Source: DATBLQ01 sp036555325 (GTDB lineage: Bacteria > Pseudomonadota > Alphaproteobacteria > Rhizobiales > Aestuariivirgaceae). Taken from it: 64,000 bases of DNA. The stretch's first letter is position 1. Each line of letters begins with the position of its first letter. Of the stretch, positions 1 through 9,267 are shown piece after piece. The position numbers were made by a program, and so were the translations under genes. Location: assembly GCA_036555325.1 (NCBI GenBank), contig DATBLQ010000052.1:62001-126000 (forward strand), in the 5' to 3' direction. The notes below the pieces were generated by a model. That model saw nothing but the letters and a program-made list of their open reading frames with translations. It was not told the DNA's origin and ran no database searches.

Positions 1-1
1 C

Positions 2-112
2 ATCGGCGATCCGGTTGATGTCGCTGGCGCCGTGGTGTTTCTCGCCTCCCCCGCCGCCTCGCTGATCACCGGCGCGAACCTGCTTGTCGACGGCGGCTGG
101 TCCTCGGCCTGA
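2..112 (+). CDS. SDR family oxidoreductase, C-terminal fragment (cut by window edge)
   Basis: Only the last 36 codons are inside the window, ending at TGA 110-112. The readable end contains the classic SDR C-terminus: a VVFLASPAAS helix, then ITGANLLVDGGW, which is the substrate-loop/cofactor end seen in FabG-like NAD(P)-dependent alcohol/ketone oxidoreductases. The catalytic Ser-Tyr-Lys and the Rossmann glycine motif lie outside the window, so the substrate cannot be judged. The gene runs in the same direction as the next two genes, and the second of those is another SDR, so it may belong to one catabolic operon. Confidence 0.85.
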   Translation: MGDPVDVAGAVVFLASPAASLITGANLLVDGGWSSA

Positions 113-229
113 TAGAAGCCAGGTCCCGGGAACGAGCTTCGGCTTGGCAAGGGGTGGTGGACGCGAGTTTCCTTCGCTATATGCAGGGGTCCCGCATCCG
201 CCCGCGCAATTGACTGTTAGGATCGCCAC

Positions 230-1291
230 ATGCTTGCAGTTGATAAGCTTGACACGCCCTCCGTCACGATCCTTCTCGATCGTCTGGAAGACAATATCCA
301 ACGAGCGCAGAAGCTCATCTCCAGCCACGGCAAGGCCAACCGGCCCCATATCAAAACCCACAAAATACCTGCCATAGGGAAGATGCAGATGAAAGCCGGT
401 GCTTGTGGAATTACGTGCCAGAAGCTCGGCGAAGTTGAAGTTTTCGTGGATGAGGCCGTCTGTGACGATATCCTGATCACCTACAACATTCTTGGAGACG
501 CCAAGACCGATCGGCTAATGGGCCTCGCCAAGCGGCTTAAGCGTCTCGCTGTCGTGGCCGACAACGAGATCGTCGTCCGCGGGCTTTCCGACGCAGCTCG
601 ACGCCACGACCATGACATTTATCTGTTGATCGAATGTGACACAGGTTTTGGCCGCAACGGGGTACAAAGCCCGGACGAAGCGCTTGACTTGGCCCGCATG
701 GCGGTGCGCTTACCGCGTATCCGCTTCGACGGCTTGCTGGTTTTCCCCAACTCCGCACCGCACACCACCGATTTCTTGACTCGGGCACTGAAAATTTTCC
801 ACGACGCGGGCATTCCCCTACACGTCATTTCCGGCGGCGGCAGTCCTGCGCTCATGAGTCTGGCAAACTACCCGATGATGACAGAGCATCGCGCCGGCAC
901 CTACGTCTACAATGACGTGATGATGGTTCACTCCGGTGTCGCAGGCTGGGAGAATTGCGCCATGTTCGTTAGGGCAACGGTGGTGAGCCGCCCGGCCAAG
1001 GATCGCGCCATTATCGATGCGGGTTCAAAAGTGCTCACGTCCGACCAGTATTATGTGAAAAACCACGGGCGCATCGTCGAATATCCCGATGCCGCTATCA
1101 CTGCGCTATCTGAAGAGCATGCCATCGTCGATCTGTCGGGCTCCATCGATCGGCCTCGGATCGGCGAGGTGGTTAATGTCATCCCCAACCACTGTTGCGT
1201 GGTGAGTAATATGGTTGACGAGGTCTACGGTATCCGCAATGGGCATGTCGAAGTGACATGGCCCGTCGCCGCGCGCGGCAAGGTGCGGTGA
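230..1291 (+). CDS. D-threonine aldolase / D-serine dehydratase family PLP enzyme
   Basis: 353 aa. The N-terminal fold-type III (alanine racemase-like) barrel carries the RPHIKTHK motif at residues 38-45, which includes the PLP lysine. The C-terminal beta domain ends with a His-x-Cys pair (H321, C323, in PNHCC), the position of the metal site in this family. D-threonine aldolases are usually described with a His/Asp metal pair and eukaryotic-type D-serine dehydratases with His/Cys, so this one leans to the latter, but the exact reaction is open: D-3-hydroxy-amino acid cleavage or deamination. The ATG at 230 is followed at once by the conserved LDTPSV start. Its stop overlaps the GTG of the next SDR gene (GTGA, 1288-1291), so the two are probably translationally coupled and act on the same hydroxylated substrate. 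Confidence 0.85.
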   Translation: MLAVDKLDTPSVTILLDRLEDNIQRAQKLISSHGKANRPHIKTHKIPAIGKMQMKAGACGITCQKLGEVEVFVDEAVCDDILITYNILGDAKTDRLMGLAKRLKRLAVVADNEIVVRGLSDAARRHDHDIYLLIECDTGFGRNGVQSPDEALDLARMAVRLPRIRFDGLLVFPNSAPHTTDFLTRALKIFHDAGIPLHVISGGGSPALMSLANYPMMTEHRAGTYVYNDVMMVHSGVAGWENCAMFVRATVVSRPAKDRAIIDAGSKVLTSDQYYVKNHGRIVEYPDAAITALSEEHAIVDLSGSIDRPRIGEVVNVIPNHCCVVSNMVDEVYGIRNGHVEVTWPVAARGKVR

Positions 1292-2046
1292 CCGGGCTGT
1301 TCGATCTGACCGGCCGCGTTGCCCTCGTTACCGGCGCACGGCGCGGTCTCGGTCAGGCGATCGCCGAAGCACTTGCCGGCGCCGGCGCCGACATTGTCGG
1401 TCTCGGCCCTCATGCCATGGCTGAAACGGCCGGACGTGTAGCGAGCCAAGGGCGAAGGTTCTCTGAGCTTCGCTGCGACTTGGCGCACGCGGCCGACTTC
1501 GCGGGCCTAGTCGCCGATGCCGTCGGCAGGTTCGGTCGAATCGATATCCTCGTCAATAATGCCGGCATCATTAGGCGCAACGACGTTCTGACGATGACCG
1601 AGGCCGAGTGGGATGACGTCCTGTCTCTGAACCTGCGCAGTGTGTTCTTCATGTCCCGCGCCGTTTCAGTGCACATGGTCGAACGGCATTGCGAAGGCAG
1701 AATCATCAACCTCGCTTCCGTTCTGTCGTTTCAAGGCGGCGTGCGTGTTGCATCCTATGCCGCAAGCAAGCACGCCATCGCCGGGTTGACCCGCGCCATG
1801 GCCAACGAACTTGCGGTGCATAGGATCACCGTCAATGCCATAGCGCCGGGCTACATAGAAACGGACAACACCGCTCCCTTGCGGTCCGACAAGGAACGCT
1901 CGGCACAGATTCTCGCGCGAATTCCGATGGGCCGTTGGGGTGATCCCCGGGATTTGGCTAGCGCATCGGTCTTTCTGGCATCGCCTTCGAGCGGTTACGT
2001 AACCGGAGCCGTCATCCCGGTCGACGGAGGCTGGCTCGCCCGCTAG
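1288..2046 (+). CDS. SDR family NAD(P)-dependent oxidoreductase
   Basis: 252 aa from the GTG at 1288. An earlier ATG at 1258 is in frame but would only add an Arg-rich tail inside the upstream gene. The classical SDR features are visible: cofactor motif TGARRGLGQ near residue 16, NNAGI near residue 84, catalytic Ser (NLASVLS), the YAASK tetrad motif near residue 154, and the C-terminal VTGAVIPVDGGW. The overall look is that of gluconate 5-dehydrogenase / 2-deoxy-D-gluconate 3-dehydrogenase type SDRs. Overlap with the preceding PLP enzyme suggests that it oxidises or reduces a hydroxy or keto group in the same pathway. The substrate cannot be named from sequence. Confidence 0.88.
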   Translation: MTGLFDLTGRVALVTGARRGLGQAIAEALAGAGADIVGLGPHAMAETAGRVASQGRRFSELRCDLAHAADFAGLVADAVGRFGRIDILVNNAGIIRRNDVLTMTEAEWDDVLSLNLRSVFFMSRAVSVHMVERHCEGRIINLASVLSFQGGVRVASYAASKHAIAGLTRAMANELAVHRITVNAIAPGYIETDNTAPLRSDKERSAQILARIPMGRWGDPRDLASASVFLASPSSGYVTGAVIPVDGGWLAR

Positions 2047-2390
2047 AGCAATTCTAAATACCTCTCAATGAGCACCGCGCCGTATTTTCTCCCCAAATGC
2101 ATAGTTTCATTTGTGGCAATTGGCAAAAGGCCTTGAGACCCCGCCGCTCGTCTCGAACTGCCTGTGGCCTCCTGCGATCTGCTGAATCACGACCGCTGCA
2201 TGTTGGTCGGCGGTTAAGTCTTGGTTACGCCTCTGCGACTGTGTTGGCGGCGCAACATCCCTCAGAGAAATGAAAGATGCAACTTTTGGTTCGTTTTCAT
2301 CCATTCAAAATCGTCCACAATCCCAAGACCAATTTGAAGGGGAACCTAGGGCGCCTGGGCCTAAAACCAGGCAGGGGCTTGAGCAAAGCA
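2047..2390. other. Intergenic region between convergent genes, no gene recognised
   Basis: This stretch lies between the SDR gene (plus) and glpK (minus). Short open frames occur on both strands, for example 2107-2304 minus, but none shows a recognisable domain, a good ribosome site or alphaproteobacterial codon style. The terminator hairpin just to the right is the only clear element. Confidence 0.5.
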
Positions 2391-2427
2391 GGCTGAGCGG
2401 TTTCGGGGCCGCTCAGCCTTTTTATTT
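2391..2427 (+). terminator. Bidirectional rho-independent terminator between SDR gene and glpK
   Basis: A perfect 10-bp stem (GGCTGAGCGG, 2391-2400, pairing with 2409-2418) encloses an 8-nt loop and is followed on the plus strand by TTTTTATTTT. On the minus strand it sits immediately after the glpK stop codon (2422-2424), so it can end both convergent transcripts, although the T-tract is better on the plus strand. Confidence 0.85.
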
Positions 2428-3912
2428 TCGACTGATTGTCCGCGCGACCGCATCCTTCCAGCCCGCATATTTGCGCGCTCGCTCGTCGTCTTTCATTTTC
2501 GGCGTGAATCGTTTGTCCAATCGCCAACTCTTCGCAAAATCGGCAGGCGATGGGTAAATGCCGGCTTGATAGCCTGCCAGAAAGGCGGCACCCAGTGCCG
2601 TCGTTTCCATCACCTTGGGCCTGTCAACCGGCGCGCCGAGGATGTTGGAGAGGAATTGCATTGTCCATTCCGAAGCGACCATGCCGCCATCGACTCTGAG
2701 CACGGTCTGCCCCTTTTGCCCGCCGTGCCAGTCGCCCTGCATTGCTTCAAGCAGATCCCTGGTTTGATAGGCGACCGATTCCAGCGCGGCGCGGCAAAGC
2801 TCCGCTCGCGTCGTTCCCCGCGTCAGACCGTGGATCGAACCGCGCGCGTCGGTGTCCCAATAGGGTGCGCCGAGGCCCACAAAGGCAGGCACAAGATAAA
2901 CTGCCTGATGCGGGTCGGCCTTTGCCGCCAGCGCTGCCGACTCGGACGCCTTCTTTATGATTTTCAACCCGTCGCGCAGCCACTGGACGGCCGCCCCTGC
3001 GATGAAGATCGATCCCTCGAGCGCATAGCTGGGCTTTCCGCCGAGCTGATAAGCGATGGTCGTAAGAAGCCTGTTGCGCGACTGAACCGCCAGTTCACCC
3101 GTGTTCAGCACGGCGAAACATCCCGTTCCATACGTCGATTTGATCATGCCTGGCGAAAAACATGCCTGCCCGACGGTAGCGGCCTGCTGGTCGCCGGCAT
3201 CCCCACGAACTGCAATGGGGCTGCCGAAAATTTCAGTCGTGCCGAATTCGGCGGCGGAGTCTTTTACCTCCGGCAGTATCGCTCGCGGAATGCGCAGCAG
3301 ATCAAGCAGCTCATCGTCCCATTTTCCGGTGTGGATATTGTAGAGCATTGTGCGCGAAGCGTTCGTGGCATCGCTCGCATGCACCTTTCCACCGGTCAGG
3401 CGCCAGATGAGAAAACTGTCGACCGTCCCGAACGCCAATTCGCCCCTCTCCGCCCGCTCTCGGGCACCATCGACGTTGTCGAGAATCCAGGCCAGCTTGC
3501 TGCCGGAAAAATAGGGATCAAGCAGCAGCCCGGTGCGGGCTGCCACCTCTGCCTCGCGTCCTTCTTTCTTCAGCCTGGCGCAGTAGTCCGCCGTCCGTCG
3601 ATCCTGCCAAACGATCGCGCGGTGGATCGCCTTGCCGCTCTGGCGTTCCCACACAATCGTGGTCTCGCGCTGATTGGTGATGCCGATGCCTGCCAATTCC
3701 TTCCCGCGCACGCGGGCTTTGCGCATGGCGGCGCGGCCGGTGGCAACGACACTCCGCCACAGGTCTTCCGGCTCGTGCTCGACCCATCCCGGTTTGGGGA
3801 AATGTTGCCTGAATTCCTGCTGCGCGACTGCCATGATCTTGTATCGCTGATCGAAAATGATGGCGCGCGACGACGTCGTTCCTTGATCGATGGCCAATAT
3901 GAATGAAGGCAT
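2422..3912 (-). CDS. glpK: Glycerol kinase
   Basis: 496 aa from the ATG at 3912, which places ILAIDQGTTSSRAI at the N-terminus as in other GlpK proteins. An in-frame GTG at 3924 would add four residues. It catalyses ATP-dependent phosphorylation of glycerol to sn-glycerol 3-phosphate in the cytoplasm. It is a FGGY-family kinase: the N-terminal phosphate motif DQGTTSS, the glycerol-binding segment WQDRRT, DATNASRT and the C-terminal ATP region (VDGGMVASEWTMQ) are all present, and the length matches the family. No glpF, glpD or glpR is adjacent. A VOC-family gene lies directly upstream on the same strand. Confidence 0.95.
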   Translation of the reverse strand: MPSFILAIDQGTTSSRAIIFDQRYKIMAVAQQEFRQHFPKPGWVEHEPEDLWRSVVATGRAAMRKARVRGKELAGIGITNQRETTIVWERQSGKAIHRAIVWQDRRTADYCARLKKEGREAEVAARTGLLLDPYFSGSKLAWILDNVDGARERAERGELAFGTVDSFLIWRLTGGKVHASDATNASRTMLYNIHTGKWDDELLDLLRIPRAILPEVKDSAAEFGTTEIFGSPIAVRGDAGDQQAATVGQACFSPGMIKSTYGTGCFAVLNTGELAVQSRNRLLTTIAYQLGGKPSYALEGSIFIAGAAVQWLRDGLKIIKKASESAALAAKADPHQAVYLVPAFVGLGAPYWDTDARGSIHGLTRGTTRAELCRAALESVAYQTRDLLEAMQGDWHGGQKGQTVLRVDGGMVASEWTMQFLSNILGAPVDRPKVMETTALGAAFLAGYQAGIYPSPADFAKSWRLDKRFTPKMKDDERARKYAGWKDAVARTISRK

Positions 3913-3977
3913 GGAAACCCACACGCTGTCTTTGTTCCGTTCGCCCCTCGAAATCTAAACAACGTTGTGCGGTTTCG

Positions 3978-4472
3978 CTATTGCGAAGCTTGCAGCAGGC
4001 CGTCGATATCAAGGCGGCGCGTATGCATGGCAAGCTTCCCCTCCGGCGTGCGCGGCCACTCTGATTGAGGCTTGTCCCAATAAAGCTCTATTCCATTGCC
4101 GTCTGGATCCCGCAGATAAAGTGCCTCGCTCACCCCGTGATCGCTGGCGCCGTCGAGCTCGATGCCATTTGTGATCAGCCGTTGAAGCGCATTGGCAAGA
4201 TCTGCGCGCGTCGGATACAGGATCGCCAAGTGATAGAGCCCCGTAGCTCCCGGCGGAGGGGGTGAGCCTCCGGCGCTCTCCCAGGTATTGAGCCCGATGT
4301 GATGATGATATCCGCCGGCCGAAACGAATGCCGCTTGGCTTCCGTATTTTTGCATCAACTCGAATCCCAGGACGCCGCAATAGAAGCCCAACGCCCGATC
4401 GAGATCGGCGACTTTCAGATGCACATGCCCGATCTTCGTTCCAGGCGGTATGGTTTTGCTCGACTGAGTCAT
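3978..4472 (-). CDS. VOC family protein (glyoxalase / extradiol dioxygenase-like)
   Basis: 164 aa. A vicinal-oxygen-chelate domain covers almost the whole protein: KIGHVHLKVADLDRALGFYCGVLGFE at the start (metal-ligand His18), a GGYHHHIGLNTW segment in the middle and the C-terminal DPDGNGIELYWD with the metal-ligand Glu. The pattern matches small CatE/YfiE-like proteins annotated as catechol-2,3-dioxygenase-related or glyoxalase-like. It is single-length rather than the two-module 300-aa extradiol enzymes, so true ring-cleaving activity is uncertain. It lies about 65 bp upstream of glpK in the same direction and may be co-transcribed with it. Confidence 0.8.
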   Translation of the reverse strand: MTQSSKTIPPGTKIGHVHLKVADLDRALGFYCGVLGFELMQKYGSQAAFVSAGGYHHHIGLNTWESAGGSPPPPGATGLYHLAILYPTRADLANALQRLITNGIELDGASDHGVSEALYLRDPDGNGIELYWDKPQSEWPRTPEGKLAMHTRRLDIDGLLQASQ

Positions 4473-4671
4473 CTCGCTGACGTTGTAGCCTTGCCGCTTA
4501 CATATAGACAGTAGTGGGCATCTCTCGCAACTCGGCCTCTTGCGTTGGTCAACAGGGTGCCGATCGAAATTGTTCCTTCTTCCCGCCTCCTTGGTTTAAG
4601 GTTCATACACGCCTCGGCAAGCCGATTTGTCGTTCGAGGCATTGTTTTGCGTCCGACACGGGAGGAATCGA

Positions 4672-5706
4672 ATGAAAGAGAAGCTTTCTGCCCTGCCACC
4701 CCATATTTCACGCCGCAATGTCCTTCGCATTGGTGGTGTAGGTGCCGCGGCCGCACTCATAGGTTCGCTGCCTCGGAGAACCCTCGCCGCTGACCCGATC
4801 AAGACGGCGGCGATTTACACGGTCCCCGTTGAACAGCAATGGGTGAGCCGCATCCACAAGGCTGCCAACGCTGCCAAGGAGCGGGGCGACATAGATTATT
4901 CGTTCTCGGAGAAAGTTTCCAACACCGACTACGAGCGGGTGATGCGGGAGTATTGCGAAGCGGGCCACAAACTCATCGTCGGCGAGGCTTTCGCTGTCGA
5001 GGATGCCGCCCGCGCCGTTGCCAAGGACTATCCGGACCGTGCCTTTCTCATTGGCTCAAGCTTCAAGCCCGATGCGGCAGTTCCGAATTTCGCGGTCTTC
5101 GACAACTATATACAGGATGCATCCTACCTCAGCGGCATGGTGGCCGGCGCAATGACCAAGCAGAAGAACATCGGCATGGTGGGGGGTTATCCTATTCCGG
5201 AAGTGAACCGGCTCATGCATGCCTTCATGAAGGGCGTGCAGGAAATCACTCCGGACGTGAAGTTCCAGGTGGCCTTTATCGGCAGCTGGTTCGATCCGCC
5301 GAAGGCCAAGGAGACCGCACTTGCCCAGATAGATGCTGGCGCCGACCTAATGTACGCCGAGCGCTTCGGCGTCTCCGACGCCGCCAAGGAGCGCAGCGTT
5401 TTGTCGGTCGGCAACGTCATAGATACGCAGTCCGACTACCCCGACACCGTTATCGTTTCCGCTCTCTGGCACTTCGAACCCACTCTTGATCATGCTATCG
5501 CCAAAGTGAAGGATGGCTCTTTCACAGCGGAGGACTATGGCAGCTATTCCTTCATGAAGCATGGAGGCTGCAGCATATCCCCGCTTGGCACTTTCGAAGA
5601 TAAGGTGCCGGCCGATGTGAAGGACAAGGTGAAGGCGCGCGAAGAAGCAATTAAGAACGGTAGTTTTGTTGTCGAAATCAACGACGAAGAGCCAAAGTCG
5701 AGCTGA
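4672..5706 (+). CDS. BMP family ABC transporter substrate-binding protein (nucleoside/base import)
   Basis: 344 aa. The ATG at 4672 follows a strong GGAGGAAT ribosome site. The N-terminus has a twin-arginine-type export signal (SRRNVLRIGG, hydrophobic stretch, cleavage near TLAADP). The mature part is a BmpA/Med-type periplasmic binding domain, the class that serves purine and pyrimidine nucleoside importers such as BmpA-NupABC and YufNOPQ. It is the first gene of a tight operon with an ATPase, two permeases, a cytosine deaminase-like enzyme and uracil phosphoribosyltransferase. The ligand is therefore most likely a pyrimidine base or nucleoside. Confidence 0.88.
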   Translation: MKEKLSALPPHISRRNVLRIGGVGAAAALIGSLPRRTLAADPIKTAAIYTVPVEQQWVSRIHKAANAAKERGDIDYSFSEKVSNTDYERVMREYCEAGHKLIVGEAFAVEDAARAVAKDYPDRAFLIGSSFKPDAAVPNFAVFDNYIQDASYLSGMVAGAMTKQKNIGMVGGYPIPEVNRLMHAFMKGVQEITPDVKFQVAFIGSWFDPPKAKETALAQIDAGADLMYAERFGVSDAAKERSVLSVGNVIDTQSDYPDTVIVSALWHFEPTLDHAIAKVKDGSFTAEDYGSYSFMKHGGCSISPLGTFEDKVPADVKDKVKAREEAIKNGSFVVEINDEEPKSS

Positions 5707-7267
5707 CGACACTGCGACATCCGCCGAGCCGGAGGTGGTGCTTCGGCTCAGCGGCATCAACAAACGTTTCGGGCAGCTTCTGGCCAACGATGCGATCAGC
5801 CTAACGCTGCGCCGTGGTGAGATCATTTCGCTGCTGGGCGAAAACGGGGCCGGCAAGACGACATTGATGAACATCCTGTTCGGCCACTACGTTGCCGATG
5901 CGGGAACGATTGAGGTTTTTGGCCGCCCCCTCCCTCCCGGCGAGCCGAGCGCGGCGCTGTCCGCCGGGATCGGAATGGTGCATCAGCATTTTACCCTCGC
6001 CGACAACCTGACCGTCCTGGAAAATATCGTCCTCGGGACCGAATCCCCGTGGCGCCTCAATTCTCAGAGCGTGGTCGCGGCCCGTCGCATAAAGAAGCTG
6101 TCCGCAGCCTTCGGCCTGCATGTCGATCCCGAGGCCACGGTCGCGACGCTTTCCGTCGGCGAACGGCAACGCGTTGAAATATTGAAGGCGCTTTACCGAA
6201 ACGCGCGCATCCTCATTCTCGACGAGCCGACCGCCGTTCTTACGCCGCAGGAATCGAAAGCTCTCTTTGGCACCCTCAAAAGTCTTGTGAACGAGGGGCT
6301 TTCGGTGATTTTCATCTCCCATAAACTCAATGAAGTCATGGCGGTGAGCGATCGCGTTTACGTGCTGCGCGGTGGTAGACTTATCGCTGAACGCGAGACA
6401 TCCAAGACCAATCGTGTCGAGCTCGCCGAACTGATGGTCGGCCGCACTATCCCCGAACCAAAGCTCACCAAGCAGACGCCTGGTGCCGTGATGGCCGAGC
6501 TTCTCGACGTATCGCTGCGAATGGACGACAAGCTTCTGCTCGACAGGGTGAGCCTGCAGCTTCGCTCCGGCGAAATCCTGGGAATCGCGGGCGTCGCTGG
6601 AAACGGGCAGAGCGCCTTGGCAGATTTGCTCTCTGGGCTCTCCTTCCCCACTAAAGGGGACGTGCGGATCGAAGACCACAACTACCCCAGTTTGACACCT
6701 AGCCTGGCGCTCGAATTGAAGCTCGCCCGCATCCCCGAAGACCGTTTGAGCCAGGGGCTTATAGTCGATATGTCCGTTGTCGAGAATCTGATCGCTGAAC
6801 GCTACCGTGAAAGCAAATTTTCACGCCTCGGTTTTCTCGATTGGAACGCCGCCCGTGACTTCGCCATAGAGATCGTTCGCGAATTCGACGTGAAATGCCC
6901 CTCCCCGGCGACGAGCGTGCGGCTTCTTTCTGGCGGAAACATGCAGAAACTCATCCTGGGGCGCGTCTTGGCTGAAAAACCTCGCATCATCATCGCCAAC
7001 CAGCCAAGTCGCGGGCTCGATGTAGGCGCGGTCGCCTATGTCCATGCGAGGCTGCTTGCAGCCCGCGCCGAGGGAGCAGCCATTCTCATCCTGTCCGAGG
7101 ACCTCGATGAAATCATCTCCCTGTCCGACCAAATCGCGGTCGCCTATCGCGGCCGCATCTCTGTGCCAGTGGCTCGAGCCAATGTCACCATCAGGGACCT
7201 TGGCCTCATGATGGCTGGTCACGGTTTTGACCACGCTGCAGATGCGGAGGCAGAGCATGCGGCTTGA
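5666..7267 (+). CDS. ABC transporter ATP-binding protein, two fused NBDs (nucleoside importer)
   Basis: 533 aa. The first nucleotide-binding domain has Walker A GENGAGKTT, Walker B LILDEP and signature LSVGERQR. The second domain has a degenerate P-loop (GVAGNGQSAL) and signature LSGGNMQK, as in sugar/nucleoside tandem ATPases of the RbsA/YufO type. The open frame begins with TTG at 5666, overlapping the binding-protein gene by 41 bp. GTG codons at 5735 and 5738 just before VVLRLSGINKRFG are equally plausible starts, with a GGAGG-like sequence close by. It energises import by the two permeases that follow. Confidence 0.9.
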   Translation: MLSKSTTKSQSRADDTATSAEPEVVLRLSGINKRFGQLLANDAISLTLRRGEIISLLGENGAGKTTLMNILFGHYVADAGTIEVFGRPLPPGEPSAALSAGIGMVHQHFTLADNLTVLENIVLGTESPWRLNSQSVVAARRIKKLSAAFGLHVDPEATVATLSVGERQRVEILKALYRNARILILDEPTAVLTPQESKALFGTLKSLVNEGLSVIFISHKLNEVMAVSDRVYVLRGGRLIAERETSKTNRVELAELMVGRTIPEPKLTKQTPGAVMAELLDVSLRMDDKLLLDRVSLQLRSGEILGIAGVAGNGQSALADLLSGLSFPTKGDVRIEDHNYPSLTPSLALELKLARIPEDRLSQGLIVDMSVVENLIAERYRESKFSRLGFLDWNAARDFAIEIVREFDVKCPSPATSVRLLSGGNMQKLILGRVLAEKPRIIIANQPSRGLDVGAVAYVHARLLAARAEGAAILILSEDLDEIISLSDQIAVAYRGRISVPVARANVTIRDLGLMMAGHGFDHAADAEAEHAA

Positions 7268-8306
7268 GCCGAGGGCTGATCTCCCTATCGTCCTCCTCGT
7301 CCTCTATCCAACTCTTGCGGTTTTTGTTTCCTTGCTGATTGCAGCACTGCTCGTTCTCCTCAGCGGCGCATCCCCCTTCGCAGTATTTTATCTCGTGGCC
7401 AAAGGAGCAGCCGGTTCGACCTTTGCGTTTCTGGAAACATTGACGCGCGCCACCCCTCTCATTTTCACCGGCCTTGCAGCGGCCGTTGCCTTCCGCGCCA
7501 AGCTTTGGAATATCGGCGGCGAGGCCCAGTTCTATATGGGAGCCGTCGCCACTGTAGCATTGGGCACGGGCGCCCTTTCCTTACCCGCACCGGCTCTCTT
7601 GCCGCTCCTCATGTTGGCGGCAATCATCGCCGGCGCCCTCACCCTGCTTGGTCCGACCTTCTTGAAAATTCGCTTCGGTGTCGACGAAGTCGTTACCACG
7701 CTGCTACTGAATTTCATCGTTATCCTGTTCGTCAGCCTCTTGCTCGATGGCCCGCTCAAAGACCCTCTGGGCCTCGGTTGGCCGCAGTCCCCTCGGGTTG
7801 TCTCAGAAGCCCAGCTTCCCAAACTCGTGCAGGGCAAGCGCTTGCATCTCGGATTTCTCATGGCCGTGACTGCAGCATTATTCATATGGGTGATCAACGC
7901 CCGCACCACGACCGGGTACGAGATGCGCGCCGTGGGCTATAACGTCAAAGCGGCGCGCTTTGCCGGCATCCCGATCGATCTAGTGATGGTGAAGACGGCA
8001 TTGCTTTCCGGTGGGCTTGCCGGATTGGCGGGCATGTCGGAAGTTGCCGGGCTTAAAGGCAACCTCACGCTCGATTTGTCACCGGGCTTTGGCTACGCCG
8101 GAATCGTTGTTGCCATGTTGGCGCTTCTTCATCCTCTAGGTGTTATCGCCGCCGCCATATTTGTCGCCGGAATCTTCGTCGGTGCCGATGCCATGAGCAG
8201 ATCGGCCGGCGTTCCCAGCTACATCGCCCAGGTCATGGTTGCCACGGCGTTGCTATGCATGGTGACCGCCGTAATGTTTACCCGTTACCGCTTGCGTTGG
8301 AGGTAA
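7257..8306 (+). CDS. BMP-type ABC transporter permease, first subunit
   Basis: 349 aa from the ATG at 7257, preceded by GCGGAGG and overlapping the ATPase stop by 11 bp. It is hydrophobic, with about nine predicted membrane segments. The motif region LWNIGGEAQFYMGA and the FGVDEVVTTLLLNFI loop are typical of the YufP/NupB branch of the BPD_transp_2 permease family. It forms the inner-membrane channel with the next gene product. Confidence 0.88.
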   Translation: MRLEPRADLPIVLLVLYPTLAVFVSLLIAALLVLLSGASPFAVFYLVAKGAAGSTFAFLETLTRATPLIFTGLAAAVAFRAKLWNIGGEAQFYMGAVATVALGTGALSLPAPALLPLLMLAAIIAGALTLLGPTFLKIRFGVDEVVTTLLLNFIVILFVSLLLDGPLKDPLGLGWPQSPRVVSEAQLPKLVQGKRLHLGFLMAVTAALFIWVINARTTTGYEMRAVGYNVKAARFAGIPIDLVMVKTALLSGGLAGLAGMSEVAGLKGNLTLDLSPGFGYAGIVVAMLALLHPLGVIAAAIFVAGIFVGADAMSRSAGVPSYIAQVMVATALLCMVTAVMFTRYRLRWR

Positions 8307-8307
8307 A

Positions 8308-9249
8308 GTGGAGGCGATCGAAATCCTTTCCACCGCCGCCTTGTGGGCCGCTGCAGTTCGCATTGCCTCTCCCCTGATATTTGCCACCATGGGAGAACTC
8401 CTCTGTGAGAGAGCAGGCGTTTTGAATCTCGGCATCGAAGGGATCATGACGGCTGGCGCCTTTGCCGGCTGGCTTACCGTCTATCTGGGAGGCGACCTTT
8501 GGTTGGGCGTTCTCGTTGCAGCCGCTGCCGGAGCGGCGTTCGGCCTTCTTCATGGAATTTTAGTCGTGCCCCTCGGTCTCTCTCAACACGTTACCGGAAT
8601 CGGCATCACGCTTCTCGCCACAAGCCTCACTTACTACTGCTATCGCCTCATATTGCCCGAGGTAACCACGCCGCCCAAAATCGTCCCCTTCTCGCCCTTG
8701 CCGATTCCGTTTTTGTCCGAGATCCCCCTATTCGGAGACGCCCTGTTTCGTCAGACGCCCCTGACCTACCTTGCCTTTGTGATGACCGCGCTTGTCGCCT
8801 GGTTTCTTTACAAGACCCCTGCGGGACTTGCGGTTAGAACTGCAGGCGAAAATCCGGCCGCGGTCGAAGCTCAAGGGTTGAGCGTCACGGCGGTGCGCCT
8901 GTCGGCAGTCGTCGCCGGGAGCGCCCTTATGGGCATCGGCGGGGGCTTCCTTACCATGTCGGCGTTCAATTCATTCTTCTTCGACATGATCAACGGTCGC
9001 GGCTGGATTTGCATCGCTCTCGTCGTTTTTGGCTCATGGCGTCCCGGCAAGGCACTGCTTGGCGCCTTGCTCTTTGCTGCCTTTGATGCTTATCAGCTTC
9101 GCCTGCAGCAACTGGCCGGCGCTTTTATCCCATATCAGGTTTTCCTGATGCTGCCGTTTGTTCTTTCAATTCTGGCGTTGATTGCCATGTCGCGCCGTGC
9201 CACCTATCCGCGCGCCCTGATGGTCGCCTATCACAAGGGCGAACGATGA
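8308..9249 (+). CDS. BMP-type ABC transporter permease, second subunit
   Basis: 313 aa, GTG start at 8308 with TTGGAGG upstream and one base after the previous stop. It is a BPD_transp_2 membrane protein. The N-terminal FATMGELLCERAGVLNLGIEG motif is the signature of YufQ/NupC-type nucleoside permease subunits, and multiple hydrophobic helices follow. It pairs with the 7257-8306 subunit. The short gap and the shared direction place it firmly in the pyrimidine operon. Confidence 0.88.
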   Translation: MEAIEILSTAALWAAAVRIASPLIFATMGELLCERAGVLNLGIEGIMTAGAFAGWLTVYLGGDLWLGVLVAAAAGAAFGLLHGILVVPLGLSQHVTGIGITLLATSLTYYCYRLILPEVTTPPKIVPFSPLPIPFLSEIPLFGDALFRQTPLTYLAFVMTALVAWFLYKTPAGLAVRTAGENPAAVEAQGLSVTAVRLSAVVAGSALMGIGGGFLTMSAFNSFFFDMINGRGWICIALVVFGSWRPGKALLGALLFAAFDAYQLRLQQLAGAFIPYQVFLMLPFVLSILALIAMSRRATYPRALMVAYHKGER

Positions 9250-9267
9250 AGCGTTGAGGGGGCTGAT

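Noticed and set aside
2107..2304. 65-codon open frame on the minus strand between the SDR gene and glpK
   Set aside because: No ribosome site, no domain, composition unlike the neighbours; overlaps another random frame.
2566..3906. 446-codon plus-strand frame opposite glpK
   Set aside because: Antisense shadow of a certain glycerol kinase gene caused by GC-rich codon bias.
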